From Bacteroidota bacterium (GTDB taxonomy: Bacteria; Bacteroidota; Bacteroidia; B-17B0; Aurantibacillaceae), in NCBI GenBank assembly GCA_018267475.1, contig JAFDYI010000016.1:1-51703 (forward strand): a stretch of DNA of 51,703 nucleotides, read 5' to 3'. The first letter of the stretch is position 1; each line of letters begins with the position of its first letter. The notes under the pieces were generated by a model. The model had not been told where the DNA came from. It did not search any database and saw only the letters and a list, made by a program, of their open reading frames with translations. Shown one piece after another: positions 5,960-15,336 of this stretch. The position numbers were made by a program, and so were the translations under genes.

Positions 5960-6850
5960 ATGACTCCTCCGTTTTTAAAGTCGGGCGACCAAATAGCTAT
6001 CATAGCCACCGCACGGAAAATTTCGGGACAAGAGCTTTTTTTTTCTATAAAAAAACTTACAGAATGGGGTTTGCAACCCGTATTGGGAAAAAACATTTAT
6101 GCTCAAGAACATCAGTTTGCAGGGAGCGACGCACAACGTGCTGAAGATTTGCAATGGGCGCTTAATGACAGCAGCATCAAAGCCGTTCTTATAGCACGTG
6201 GTGGCTATGGAACCCTGCGCGTTGTAGATAGGGTAGATTTTTCTGCACTAAAAAAAACGCCCAAGTGGATTATTGGCTATAGCGATGTTACTGTTTTACA
6301 CTCACACATTCATACACACACAAAGGTAGAAACGCTGCACGCCACCATGCCCATCAATTTTGAGAAAGATAAAGAGAGTGTATTATCTCTAAAAAAAAGC
6401 TTGTTTGGAGAAAAAATAGAGTACTCATTTCCTGCGTATATGCATAACAAAAAAGGAGAGGCAAAAGGCCTTTTAGTAGGGGGTAACCTCTCCCTTTTGT
6501 ACGCCCTTTCAGGTACGGATAGCGACATAAATACCGATGAGAAAATTTTATTTATAGAAGATATAGACGAATACTTATACCACATAGACCGCATGATGCT
6601 TCAACTAAAGCGCAGCGGGAAATTAAAAAACCTAAAAGCCTTAGTGGTGGGCGGTTTTACAGACATGAAAGACAATACCATTGCTTTTGGGAAGACCGCA
6701 GAAGAAATTATTACAGATGCGGTAAAAGAGTATCAATACCCGGTTTGTTTTCATTTCCCGGCAGGGCACACCCCGGTTAATATGGCTTTGTATTTAGGTA
6801 AAGAAGCTACCATAAAAGTACATGCAGATAGCTGTTCCTTGCATTTTTAA
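5960..6850 (+). CDS. Muramoyltetrapeptide carboxypeptidase (LD-carboxypeptidase, S66 family)
   Basis: 296 residues, LdcA/MccF fold. S66 enzymes remove the terminal D-Ala from tetrapeptide stems of recycled or nascent peptidoglycan. The nucleophile serine lies in 'IIGYSDVTVLH' (about res. 103-113), preceded by 'IARGGYGTLRVVD'; the catalytic Glu is in 'LFIEDIDEYLYHIDR' and the His in 'FPAGHTPVN' near the C-terminus. No signal peptide, so cytoplasmic peptidoglycan recycling is likely. MccF-type immunity is an alternative within the same family, but there is no microcin context here. Confidence 0.9.
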   Translation: MTPPFLKSGDQIAIIATARKISGQELFFSIKKLTEWGLQPVLGKNIYAQEHQFAGSDAQRAEDLQWALNDSSIKAVLIARGGYGTLRVVDRVDFSALKKTPKWIIGYSDVTVLHSHIHTHTKVETLHATMPINFEKDKESVLSLKKSLFGEKIEYSFPAYMHNKKGEAKGLLVGGNLSLLYALSGTDSDINTDEKILFIEDIDEYLYHIDRMMLQLKRSGKLKNLKALVVGGFTDMKDNTIAFGKTAEEIITDAVKEYQYPVCFHFPAGHTPVNMALYLGKEATIKVHADSCSLHF

Positions 6851-6917
6851 ATAACTTCCTTAACAGAAAGAGGACTAAGCCTCCCCTAATCTTCACTTTA
6901 TCAACGCAATTTTTTCG

Positions 6918-6925
6918 TATTTTCG
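6918..6925 (+). promoter_or_regulatory. Candidate -7 box of the DUF5686 gene
   Basis: TATTTTCG is one base off TAnnTTTG, 23 bases before the GTG at 6949. A GGAGA at 6941-6945 just before the GTG is a rare visible Shine-Dalgarno and supports the GTG start. Confidence 0.45.
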
Positions 6926-6948
6926 TCGTTTATTTTTATTGGAGATAC

Positions 6949-9573
6949 GTGCGTTTTTTTGAAAAAAAACATATTTTAATTTGTACCCGCCAATCGCTTA
7001 TTGATACGGGCTTTATTTCTTTTTTAAAATTTTTGTGCCTGTGTGTTTTTTTATGGAACATACCGGCGCTCCACGCGCAGCAAAAAATTACCATTCACGG
7101 TTTAGTATCTGATGCCAAAACCAATGAAGCCCTCCCCTTTGTTGCAGTAAGCATAGATGGAAGCACACAAGCCGTCAATACCGATGAATTTGGGAAATAC
7201 ACCTTACTGTTGGATAGCGGCCTTGCCGCGGCTAAGCTAAAAGTGTTTTACGTAGGTTATAAGGCTGCGTACAAAGAGATACAAACAAATGCAAGCCTGG
7301 TTATTAACTTTAAACTGTATAGAGAAGAAAAAACGCTGGACGAGATAACTGTGCGCGGCAGAAAAAACAGATACCGAAACAAAAACAACCCTGCCGTAGA
7401 GCTGATACGCAAAGTAATTGATAACAAAGAAAAAAACCGCCCCGAAAATTATGATTACTACCAAGTAGAAAAATACGAAAAAGTGCAATTTGCCCTTAGT
7501 AATGTATCTGACGATTTCAAAAACAAAAAAGTTTTAAAAAACTTTCAATTCATGTTTGAAAACATGGATTCTACTAAGCTGAAGGGGGCCAAAGTGCTCC
7601 CTATTTATCTAAAAGAAACAGTAGCCGACGTGTATGAGCGTAGAAAACCAAAAGCCGAAAAAGAAATTATTAAAGCTACCAAATCCATAAAATTTGGCAC
7701 TTTATTTAATGGCGACGGCATATCTCAATATCTGGATAAACTATACCAACATGTAAACATATACGACAACAATATCTTTGTTTTAACCCAGCAGTTTTTA
7801 AGTCCGATAGCTCCTACCGCCCCTGTTTTTTATAAATTTTTTATTGTAGATACTACCGAAGTAAACGGTTCTAAACTCATTCAGTTAGGTTTTGTGCCGC
7901 GCAACCACACCGATATGCTTTTTCAAGGCAACATGTACATTACCTTAGAAGACAGTTCCTATGCTGTAAAAAAAATAGAGATGACGGTGAACAAAGACAT
8001 CAACCTGAATTTTGTAAAACAAATGGAAATTGAGCAAGAGTTTACGCGAGATATATCTAAAAAATATCCGGTTACAAAAGATGTCATTCGTAGTGATTTT
8101 GGCGCCAAAAGTTTTGATAAATCAATGGGTATTTACGGCGAAAGAACCACCACCTACCGGAATATACAAATTAACATACCACAAAAAGACAGCGTTTACA
8201 AAGGATATGGCTTTGAACAAAACGAAGACGCCAATAAAAAAAACGATGCTTACTGGGATACGATACGGCACGAAAAATTAAGTCAGACGGAACTAAAAAT
8301 TTACCAAAACGCCGACAGCATACAAAAAGTGCCCCTTTTTAAACAAGTAACTACCTGGATGACGCTGCTTCTTTTTGGTTACAAAAGTTTTGGCTTGGCA
8401 GAAATTGGCCCCGTTAATACTTTTTATAGTTTCAATCCGGTGGAAGGATTCAGGCTTCGTTTTGGGGGGCGCACCACTACCCTTTTTAGCAATCGTATGA
8501 TGTTGGAATCTTACGTTGCTTATGGATTTAAAGACCGTCGATGGAAAGGATATATAGGCGCTACCTACTCGCTTACCAAAAGAAACATCTTTCAGTTTCC
8601 GGTAAAATCATTAAAAGTAAGTTTTCAAAGAGATACCAAAATACCCGGGCAAGAATTGCAATTTGTAAACGAAGACAATGTATTGCTCTCCTTTAAAAGA
8701 GGTATTAACAACAAGTGGTTGTACAACCGTTATTTTAATCTTATTTTCTTAAATGAATTTAAAAACCACTTTTCTTATACCGTAGCCTATAAATACTGGC
8801 AGCAAGAGCCGGCAGGAGGCCTGCATTTTAATTGCATCAATTACAACGACAAAACAAGCAACATAAAAAACCTAACTACTTCCGAATTAAGCTTACAACT
8901 CAGATGGGCTCCGCGCGAACAATTTTACCAAGGCAAACAATACAGAACCCCTATCAACAATCAATTTCCAGTATTTACGTTTATATACACACAAGGCATC
9001 AAAGGTTTGTTTGGCAGCAGTTACAATTACGAAAATTTACGACTCAATATCTACAAGCGCTTTTACTTATCCCAATTAGGATACTCTGATGTAGTGTTTG
9101 ATGCTGGATACCTTGTGGGGCAAGTGCCCTACCCTTTGCTGGATATACATCACGCCAACCAAACCTACTCCTATCAGTTGCAATCGTACAACTTAATGAA
9201 TTTCTTAGAATTTGTGAGCGACCATTATGCCAGTATATTGATAGATCATCACTTCAATGGACTTCTATTCAACAAAATGCCTTTGTTTAAAAAACTAAAA
9301 TGGCGCGAAGTGGCCAGCTGCAAAATTTTATACGGGGGCGTTCGTAATGAAAACAACCCTGCACACAACAGCGATTTGTATCGCTTTCCTATAGAGCCAA
9401 ACGGAACCCCTATTACGTATGTATTCAATCAAGGCCCTTATGTAGAAGCCAGTGTGGGCATTGCTAACATCTTTAAATTTTTGCGTGTAGATGTAGTAAA
9501 ACGTTTTTCTTATTTAGATCATCCTAATGTATCCTCTTTTGGCATACGGGCTCGTGTAAGCTTTGAATTTTAG
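6949..9573 (+). CDS. DUF5686 / carboxypeptidase-regulatory-like domain outer-membrane protein
   Basis: 874 residues with a GTG start supported by GGAGA five bases upstream. A long n-region leads into a signal peptide ('FLKFLCLCVFLWNIPALHAQ', ending about res. 44), then a CarboxypepD_reg-like beta domain ('ITIHGLVSDAKTNEALPFVA', res. 47-125) with the 'TLDEITVRGRKNRYRNKNNP' junction, then the DUF5686 region and a C-terminal aromatic-rich beta-barrel ending in '...RARVSFEF', a typical outer-membrane C-terminus. DUF5686 proteins are common in Bacteroidota; their substrate is unknown. The layout resembles TonB-dependent receptors but without a plug domain. Followed after 10 bases by the DUF6973 gene. 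Confidence 0.85.
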   Translation: MRFFEKKHILICTRQSLIDTGFISFLKFLCLCVFLWNIPALHAQQKITIHGLVSDAKTNEALPFVAVSIDGSTQAVNTDEFGKYTLLLDSGLAAAKLKVFYVGYKAAYKEIQTNASLVINFKLYREEKTLDEITVRGRKNRYRNKNNPAVELIRKVIDNKEKNRPENYDYYQVEKYEKVQFALSNVSDDFKNKKVLKNFQFMFENMDSTKLKGAKVLPIYLKETVADVYERRKPKAEKEIIKATKSIKFGTLFNGDGISQYLDKLYQHVNIYDNNIFVLTQQFLSPIAPTAPVFYKFFIVDTTEVNGSKLIQLGFVPRNHTDMLFQGNMYITLEDSSYAVKKIEMTVNKDINLNFVKQMEIEQEFTRDISKKYPVTKDVIRSDFGAKSFDKSMGIYGERTTTYRNIQINIPQKDSVYKGYGFEQNEDANKKNDAYWDTIRHEKLSQTELKIYQNADSIQKVPLFKQVTTWMTLLLFGYKSFGLAEIGPVNTFYSFNPVEGFRLRFGGRTTTLFSNRMMLESYVAYGFKDRRWKGYIGATYSLTKRNIFQFPVKSLKVSFQRDTKIPGQELQFVNEDNVLLSFKRGINNKWLYNRYFNLIFLNEFKNHFSYTVAYKYWQQEPAGGLHFNCINYNDKTSNIKNLTTSELSLQLRWAPREQFYQGKQYRTPINNQFPVFTFIYTQGIKGLFGSSYNYENLRLNIYKRFYLSQLGYSDVVFDAGYLVGQVPYPLLDIHHANQTYSYQLQSYNLMNFLEFVSDHYASILIDHHFNGLLFNKMPLFKKLKWREVASCKILYGGVRNENNPAHNSDLYRFPIEPNGTPITYVFNQGPYVEASVGIANIFKFLRVDVVKRFSYLDHPNVSSFGIRARVSFEF

Positions 9574-9583
9574 AAAAACACCG

Positions 9584-10207
9584 ATGATTATTCGTTTTTT
9601 ATTTTTATCTTTTTTACTATCAGCACATTCTTTTTTTGCACAAACAAAAACATACGCATCGCTTAGCAAGTACGAGAAATGTTGGGCGTGGAAACACCCT
9701 TTTGCCTCTTTTAAAATAAAAAAACAGCAAGCCCAAATGTACGCTGTATATACAGAAGTAAAGCAGCAACACCTTTTAGATACATTTGAAAACGGAGGCA
9801 CCTTAGATGCCTTCAGGCATAGCTTTGCAATGGCCTATTTTAGTCGTTTTGTAAAAGTAAAAAAGTTACAAAAATTAGGTGTGGCGCATGAAAAAGCAAA
9901 CCATTGGCAATTTTTACACCACTTGCCTGATGAAGCAGGAGAGCTGCCCGACTCGCTTTCTTCGGTTATGGATTTAAAAAACAACGCGAAAGCCTTGTCG
10001 TTAGCAAATGAAGTAAAAAACATGTCGGTAGCCACTTTAAAACAAAAAATAATAAGCTTAATACAAGAAGGATTCTTTTTTATTATAAAACGAAACGAAC
10101 AAGGCTTGTATGTAACATGTCAAAATCAAATTATCGCCCCTAATGCTTTACTTCTTTGGAACTCGCCCAAGTGTTTGGTTGAAAGTCATTACAAACATAA
10201 AAAATAG
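9584..10207 (+). CDS. Secreted DUF6973-like protein
   Basis: 207 residues from the ATG at 9584, which yields a clean signal peptide (MIIRFLFLSFLLSAHSFFAQ); a TTG further upstream overlaps the previous gene and is less likely. The conserved block 'GGTLDAFRHSFAMAYFSR' followed by 'KLGVAHEKANHWQF' is the hallmark of DUF6973, whose His/Glu/Asn pattern suggests a metal site, though no activity is known to me. 'LPDEAGELPDSLSSVMDLKN' fits the family's 'DxxxN' tail. Probably co-transcribed with the DUF5686 gene and converges on the 10214-10582 gene. Confidence 0.7.
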   Translation: MIIRFLFLSFLLSAHSFFAQTKTYASLSKYEKCWAWKHPFASFKIKKQQAQMYAVYTEVKQQHLLDTFENGGTLDAFRHSFAMAYFSRFVKVKKLQKLGVAHEKANHWQFLHHLPDEAGELPDSLSSVMDLKNNAKALSLANEVKNMSVATLKQKIISLIQEGFFFIIKRNEQGLYVTCQNQIIAPNALLLWNSPKCLVESHYKHKK

Positions 10208-10213
10208 AACCGC

Positions 10214-10582
10214 TTACTTTAACCGCTTTAACCAAAAGCGTACTTCAAAAGCAGTAAAAATCAGGTAGTACATCATCGTGCCAATACCCAGTGGCATACG
10301 ACTTTCAGAAGGGGTAAAATACAAGCCTATCAGCAATAAAATTAAACAAGCAAACATTTTTAATCCCGTAAACATTAAAAAAGAATAGGTAAATTGGTTT
10401 TTGTTTTCAGACTTTAAAGCCTGTTCTAATTGCGCGTGAAGCACAAACGAAAATCCGGTAAAAAAAACAGCAAGGGCTATGGCATAGGCTATATGAACGC
10501 CTCCTTTAACTGCCCCAATACAAGAGCCAGCCAAAAGTACGATGCTAAGAAGCCATACTTGTGTTGAATACGAAAATTTCAT
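10214..10582 (-). CDS. Four-helix membrane protein of unknown function
   Basis: 122 residues almost entirely hydrophobic, with segments at about 7-25, 30-50, 68-88 and 95-115, short loops and a basic C-terminus ('RFWLKRLK'). Its ATG directly abuts the rseP stop codon, so it is translationally coupled to rseP and probably made at the same time. Size and topology recall AtpI-like small membrane proteins, but there are no ATP synthase genes nearby and no diagnostic motif, so no function is assigned. Confidence 0.75.
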   Translation of the reverse strand: MKFSYSTQVWLLSIVLLAGSCIGAVKGGVHIAYAIALAVFFTGFSFVLHAQLEQALKSENKNQFTYSFLMFTGLKMFACLILLLIGLYFTPSESRMPLGIGTMMYYLIFTAFEVRFWLKRLK

Positions 10583-11902
10583 TTATCGTAAAAAATCGGT
10601 ATTGGCGTATATCATTAAGCTAAGTATAATGAGTAAGCCTGCGTAATTTGCATAGTACAGCACTTTATCCGATACTTTTTTGCGTGTAATCATTTCTATT
10701 AAAATAAACATGATATACCCCCCGTCAAGCATGGGCACCGGCAAAAAGTTCATAAAGGCAAGTACCAAAGAAAGAAAGGCTGTACGTTTCCAAAAGTACT
10801 CCCAGTCCCAATCATCAGGCATGGTTTTATACATGGTGTAAAAGCCTCCCACCTGTTTATGTGCATCTTTTATGGTAAACACTACCACTAGTTGTTTGGC
10901 CTGCATCACGATGGTTTCGTAGGCATCAGTCATACCCTGTGTGAAACTTTGCGCTATGTTGTAATTTGTTTTTTCTGTTTGAATAAACTTTTTTTGTTCG
11001 GCAAAAAAGCCTAATGTTCCTTCTGCGCTTACAGCCGCCGAAAGGCGCAAGGTATCGTTATTTCTAAGTAAAGACAGTTCTACTTTTTTATCCGCTTGTT
11101 TTTTTATTTCCTGCTGAAACTCATCAAAAAAAATGGTGGATTGGGCATTGATGCTAAGAAGCCTGTCGCCATGTTGCAACCCTGCTTTTTCTGCGGGCGA
11201 GCCTTTTATTACCGAATCAATTTCGGTTGGTATGCGCACACCGATAAAGCTGCTGTGTTTTAAATCTTTTAGCAACAAGCCTATTTGGTCGGCGGTAATG
11301 GGTATGTTTACTTCCGAGCCGTTGCGCATTATTTGCACCGATTGGGCTCTATTCATTACCATTTCTAAGGCTACTCGGTTTAGCGATTCTATCGGTTTGT
11401 TATCTACACTTCGTATTTGATCTCCATTTTTAAAACCCATTTGCAAAGCCAAGCTATCGCAAGCAATGCCGTATTGCATCTTTTTAATAGGTAGGGTTTC
11501 TTTACCCCAGCAAAACAGTACGCCCCAGTAAATTAAAATACCCAAAAGCACATTCACTAAAATGCCGCCCATTAAAATAAGTAAACGCTGCCAGGCCGGC
11601 TTCGCTCTAAACTCCCAAGGTTCTGGCTCTTTTTCGGTTAGCGTTTTATCCATTTGTTCATCCACCATACCAGCAATACTTACATAACCTCCAAAAGGGA
11701 ACCAACCAATGCCGTATTCGGTATCGCCTATCTTCTTTTTAAAGAGGGCGAAATTCATAACGCCGGCAAGCGGAAACAGAAAATCAAAAAACAAATAAAA
11801 CTTATCTACTCTACATTTGAATTTTTTCGCAAAAAAGAAATGCCCAAATTCGTGAAGGGTAACTAAAATGGTGAGGCTTAAAAAAAGTTGTAACAGTTTC
11901 AT
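10583..11902 (-). CDS. rseP: RIP metalloprotease RseP (site-2 protease)
   Basis: 439 residues, inner-membrane zinc protease that cleaves anti-sigma factors and leftover signal peptides within the membrane. Visible: the zinc motif 'HEFGH' (res. 17-21) in TM1, the third metal ligand motif 'NFLPVPMLDGG' (res. 385-395, Asp393), and two periplasmic PDZ regions ('GFKNGDQIRSVDNKPI' about res. 157-172 and 'GSPAEKAGLQHGDRLLSINA' about res. 235-254). A perfect -7 box lies 20 bases upstream of the ATG. Downstream, stop and start codons abut with the small membrane protein gene. Confidence 0.95.
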   Translation of the reverse strand: MKLLQLFLSLTILVTLHEFGHFFFAKKFKCRVDKFYLFFDFLFPLAGVMNFALFKKKIGDTEYGIGWFPFGGYVSIAGMVDEQMDKTLTEKEPEPWEFRAKPAWQRLLILMGGILVNVLLGILIYWGVLFCWGKETLPIKKMQYGIACDSLALQMGFKNGDQIRSVDNKPIESLNRVALEMVMNRAQSVQIMRNGSEVNIPITADQIGLLLKDLKHSSFIGVRIPTEIDSVIKGSPAEKAGLQHGDRLLSINAQSTIFFDEFQQEIKKQADKKVELSLLRNNDTLRLSAAVSAEGTLGFFAEQKKFIQTEKTNYNIAQSFTQGMTDAYETIVMQAKQLVVVFTIKDAHKQVGGFYTMYKTMPDDWDWEYFWKRTAFLSLVLAFMNFLPVPMLDGGYIMFILIEMITRKKVSDKVLYYANYAGLLIILSLMIYANTDFLR

Positions 11903-11922
11903 CTTTCAATTAAAATAAGGTG

Positions 11923-11930
11923 CAAAGATA
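11923..11930 (-). promoter_or_regulatory. -7 promoter box of rseP
   Basis: Minus-strand TATCTTTG matches the TAnnTTTG consensus exactly, 20 bases before the rseP ATG. Confidence 0.65.
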
Positions 11931-11972
11931 GTAAAATAGCAGTAAGGTGTTTTTCTTTATACTGCGTGCCAA

Positions 11973-14411
11973 CTACTTTGCTTTTTTAATAGAAATGGGA
12001 ATGCTTAGCTTAAAACTGATGTTGCGCCCCATACTGTAAATACCGGTTCCGAAATACTTCAAGCGACTCATATTATTAAAATAAGCCACATCGGCTAAAT
12101 TGGTTCCTAAAACAGAAAAAGTAAACAACGTGTTTCCTTTTTTATTTTTAATATCAGCTCCTAAACCCGCGCTAAGCAAGGTATATCCGCCGGTGGGGGT
12201 TTCGGTGCCGTAAGCTGTAAAGGCTCTGTTTTGTGCGGCGTACCATTGCACATCAAATTTCAAATAGATGTTATGAAAAAAGGAAACATTTTTTTTAAAC
12301 TCGGCGCGCAATTCGGAATTAGTATGCACCGGCGGAATGTATGGCAAATATTTGGTACTGTCTGTAATAGCCACTCCGCCACCGCCCAAATTAAGTGCAT
12401 AGACTACGGACAGTGAATTTTCAAAATGCAACCAATCTATAGGGTGCGGGTGTATATCTATACGCGCTTCGCCTCCATACAGCTGTGCGTTTGTTTGTTG
12501 ATATTGAAATACGGGGTATTTATTCCCTGCCTGAGTTATGGTAGAATCGCCCCCGTGCTTGCTTTGCAGTTTTTGATTGAAAATATAATTAGATATATTG
12601 TTATTAAATAGTTCTATGCTGCTTGAAATATGGCTATCATCATAAAAAACGCCTATATCTTCTTGCAATGAAAATTCCGGCTTAAAAGCAGCATTTCCTA
12701 ATTGGTCGAAACCGGTGCCGGGGTGCACTCCATTGGCTGAAATTTCGGATATGTTGGGCGCGCGAAAGCCACGTGCTATATTCACTTTAAACAGTAATTT
12801 TTCAGACACATTATAGGTAGCGCCTAAGCTTCCGCTAAAGCCTGAAAAAATATGCTTGTACGTACCAAACTGCTTGGTAGTTCCGGCGGTATCGTTATTT
12901 AAAACAGCTTCATCAAAACCGGTTAAAGGGTTTGTGGTTACATAAGTAGCGCTGTTTTTAAAACTACGAGTGTCATAACGAGCACCTGCTGCTATATCCC
13001 ATTTTTTTATATTTTTTTTCACAAAAACAAAAGGGGCAAAATCAAATAATTTGTAATTGGGTATCACAAATTCAGTTGCTTGATTGGTGTTATTAGTTTG
13101 ATACATACCATTTATACCGCTTACTATTTCAAAGCCTTTTGCTTCGGGCAGGTAATACTTTACATCGTATGTTTCGGTATTTAATACAAGAAACAAACCG
13201 GGCACATTAGGTGCTTGCGGGTGCGCATACTCTCTTCTAATGCTTTGCTGATAGCCGATATTTACCGCTAATTTTCCTTGCCCTATAATAAAATTATTGC
13301 TTAAAAAAGCACGATAATGTTGTACGCGTTGGTGCAGCGTAGTTATTTTATACGAATTCAATTCGCTTGCCGGCACTACCGGCCTAAAGGTATCTGCTTC
13401 GGTAATTTGCTTCGTAAATTGATGGGTAAGGCTATCTCTGCTGCCGTCGGGTATTTCTTGTAAATTATCAAATGCGCTCAAGTTTAGATGCGAATAACCC
13501 CAGCGACGGTTTATACCCGCATGAACGTTAAAATCGGTTTCTTCAAAAGCGGTATTATACACCCTACCGTCTTTTTTATTTTGATAATCCATCGCATTTT
13601 TGTGCGAAGCACGTCCCCCCCAGGTAATGCCGTTTGAGTTTCCATCTATAAAAAAAGAGTTGGCAATAAGCCCATTGTTGGTTTGGTAATTTGATTGCAG
13701 CCCTCCTTTTATCACTCCCTGCGGAAGCGGATTAGCCGGCAGCATATTCACCACACCGGCCAAGGCATCGCTTCCGTATATCAAACTAGCAGGTCCTTTA
13801 ATAACTTCTACTCTATCAATTAAAAATTGGTCCATTTCTATACCGTGCTCATCGCCCCATTGCTGCCCTTCTTGACGCACGCCATCAAACAAAGTAAGAA
13901 TACGGTTGTAGCCCAAGCCTCTAATAAAAGGTTTGGAAATGTTGGGCCCCGTAGTAAGAGCACTTACCCCGGGCGTTTTAGAAATAATATCTATGGCATT
14001 GGTGGCGGTATTTTGCGAAATGTATTTATTATCTACTACCACAATAGGTATAGGGCTTCTTTTAATTTCAGTAGCTTTTGATACCCCCGTTACTACTACC
14101 TCGCTGGCTTCTAAAACAGAGGCTTCTAACAACACATCAAATGTACTTACCTTAGCTAAATCCACTTGCTGTACAAACGTTTTATAGCCTACCGCTTTTA
14201 TTTGAATAATGGTTTTTATTTTAGGCAAGTGTCCAATGCCGTAAGAGCCGTCGGCCTTTGCTGCCGTACCGTTTTTTAACTCCGGGAAATAAACAACCGC
14301 GCCGGGCAAAACTTCTTTGCTTTCTTTATCGCGTATATAACCCGACAAATAATTTTGTGCTTGTATTTTTATAGTCGCAAGCAAAACAACCAAAAACAAT
14401 ATCTTTTTCAT
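11973..14411 (-). CDS. TonB-dependent receptor with carboxypeptidase-regulatory-like N-terminus
   Basis: 812 residues: signal peptide (MKKILFLVVLLATIKIQAQ), a CarboxypepD_reg-like beta domain ('LSGYIRDKESKEVLPGAVVY', res. 22-100), a plug domain (about 110-225, with 'PFIRGLGYNRILTLFDGVRQ' and 'DRVEVIKGPASLIYGSDALA') and a 22-strand barrel ending 'NISFKLSIPISIKKAK'. The plug motif 'EGQQWGDEHGIEMDQF' is common in metal-type receptors (ZnuD-like and relatives). The substrate cannot be fixed from sequence; a transition metal is suggested by that motif and by the small His/Cys-rich protein encoded just upstream. Energised by a TonB-ExbB-ExbD system such as that at 28.4-30.4 kb. Confidence 0.9.
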   Translation of the reverse strand: MKKILFLVVLLATIKIQAQNYLSGYIRDKESKEVLPGAVVYFPELKNGTAAKADGSYGIGHLPKIKTIIQIKAVGYKTFVQQVDLAKVSTFDVLLEASVLEASEVVVTGVSKATEIKRSPIPIVVVDNKYISQNTATNAIDIISKTPGVSALTTGPNISKPFIRGLGYNRILTLFDGVRQEGQQWGDEHGIEMDQFLIDRVEVIKGPASLIYGSDALAGVVNMLPANPLPQGVIKGGLQSNYQTNNGLIANSFFIDGNSNGITWGGRASHKNAMDYQNKKDGRVYNTAFEETDFNVHAGINRRWGYSHLNLSAFDNLQEIPDGSRDSLTHQFTKQITEADTFRPVVPASELNSYKITTLHQRVQHYRAFLSNNFIIGQGKLAVNIGYQQSIRREYAHPQAPNVPGLFLVLNTETYDVKYYLPEAKGFEIVSGINGMYQTNNTNQATEFVIPNYKLFDFAPFVFVKKNIKKWDIAAGARYDTRSFKNSATYVTTNPLTGFDEAVLNNDTAGTTKQFGTYKHIFSGFSGSLGATYNVSEKLLFKVNIARGFRAPNISEISANGVHPGTGFDQLGNAAFKPEFSLQEDIGVFYDDSHISSSIELFNNNISNYIFNQKLQSKHGGDSTITQAGNKYPVFQYQQTNAQLYGGEARIDIHPHPIDWLHFENSLSVVYALNLGGGGVAITDSTKYLPYIPPVHTNSELRAEFKKNVSFFHNIYLKFDVQWYAAQNRAFTAYGTETPTGGYTLLSAGLGADIKNKKGNTLFTFSVLGTNLADVAYFNNMSRLKYFGTGIYSMGRNISFKLSIPISIKKAK

Positions 14412-14489
14412 ACTTTATTTAATTTTTAATAGAATAAAAACACCTTCTTTTAAAAAAAAGAATAGCGAACTTATTTTATACCAGAAAAA

Positions 14490-14831
14490 TTAAACTAAAG
14501 GGGGCGCCCGCGCCGAGATATTAGTATCTAAAAGATATTTTTTAGATAATACATTTAAAACTATTTGTACAGAAACTACTACCCGAAATATCTGCAGGCT
14601 GGGTTGCACAATAAGCACGTCATACAAAGGTGTTTGTGTTTTTAAAATAGCACAAGCCCTGTGTGTATTTTCAATATGGGTCCCTAAATCTTTATGATAA
14701 AAACGGCAATAATTAGCTTCTGTATCTGCATGATGAGAAAAAAAGTGATGCCACAAGGCAGGTGGGGCTGCCACAAAGCAAAACACCCATAACAAAAAAA
14801 TAGAAATTGGTTTCTTTAGCCTTTCTTGCAT
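14490..14831 (-). CDS. Small His/Cys-containing membrane-anchored protein upstream of TonB receptor
   Basis: 113 residues from the ATG at 14831 (an ATG six codons earlier is possible). One N-terminal hydrophobic segment ('ISIFLLWVFCFVAAPPALW') is followed by a metal-ligand rich stretch 'HHFFSHHADTEANYCRFYH', a second Cys and His region ('HIENTHRACAILKT'), another hydrophobic segment (res. 80-95) and a terminal 'ISARAPPLV'. Similar short proteins precede TonB-dependent receptors in Bacteroidota. The clustered His and Cys suggest metal sensing or binding. It reads in the same direction as the receptor with a 78-base gap, so co-transcription is plausible. Role inferred, not known. Confidence 0.65.
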   Translation of the reverse strand: MQERLKKPISIFLLWVFCFVAAPPALWHHFFSHHADTEANYCRFYHKDLGTHIENTHRACAILKTQTPLYDVLIVQPSLQIFRVVVSVQIVLNVLSKKYLLDTNISARAPPLV

Positions 14832-14919
14832 ACTACAAACATAAAACAAAAAATATACTTAACAAGCCGCTAAGCCAATTTTGTATTTATTTTAACATTT
14901 TATTAAAACTGTTTTTTCG

Positions 14920-14927
14920 TACCTTTG
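14920..14927 (+). promoter_or_regulatory. -7 promoter box of the lipoprotein-barrel-PKD operon
   Basis: TACCTTTG matches TAnnTTTG exactly, 15 bases before the ATG at 14943. The frame is open through this box via a TTG, but that TTG is inside the promoter and so is not the start. Confidence 0.65.
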
Positions 14928-14942
14928 GTAAGGTTTTTTTTA

Positions 14943-15335
14943 ATGAGAAAAAAGTTTTATATTTTACTTGTTTGCACACTTAGCTTTTTTGTAAGTTGTA
15001 AAAAAAACGACGAAGCAACCATACCCTACGGCACCACAAAAAATTACTCCAGCGTGCTGAATGGAACGCCTCCGGGAGCCAGTAATGTATTTTCTTTTAC
15101 AAAAATCATTATCTCTCCCAACCCGGTAAAAATAGGTATTGCCTCAAAAATAACGGCCGTAGCCACCGGAACTAATTTAAAGTTTGTATGGACTACCACG
15201 CACGGCGATTTATTTGGCGCCGGAAACGTTATTTATTACAGCGATTCCTGTATAGGAACCTACTCCATTACCTGTGTAGTTTCTGACGGGGCGCACAGTG
15301 TTACTATTACCGTGCCCATAACTATTTCCAACTAA
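14943..15335 (+). CDS. Small Ig/PKD-like lipoprotein
   Basis: 130 residues. Lipoprotein signal 'MRKKFYILLVCTLSFFVSC' with Cys19 as the lipidation site. The mature part is one beta-sandwich domain: 'IIISPNPVKIGIASKITAVA', 'LKFVWTTTHGDLFGAGNVIY', 'GTYSITCVVSDGAHSVTITV', which is the PKD/Ig pattern. No family-level function recognised. The next gene starts one base after its stop, so the three genes 14943-18143 form one operon; this lipoprotein may be the membrane-side partner of the barrel and PKD protein. Confidence 0.8.
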   Translation: MRKKFYILLVCTLSFFVSCKKNDEATIPYGTTKNYSSVLNGTPPGASNVFSFTKIIISPNPVKIGIASKITAVATGTNLKFVWTTTHGDLFGAGNVIYYSDSCIGTYSITCVVSDGAHSVTITVPITISN

Positions 15336-15336
15336 G

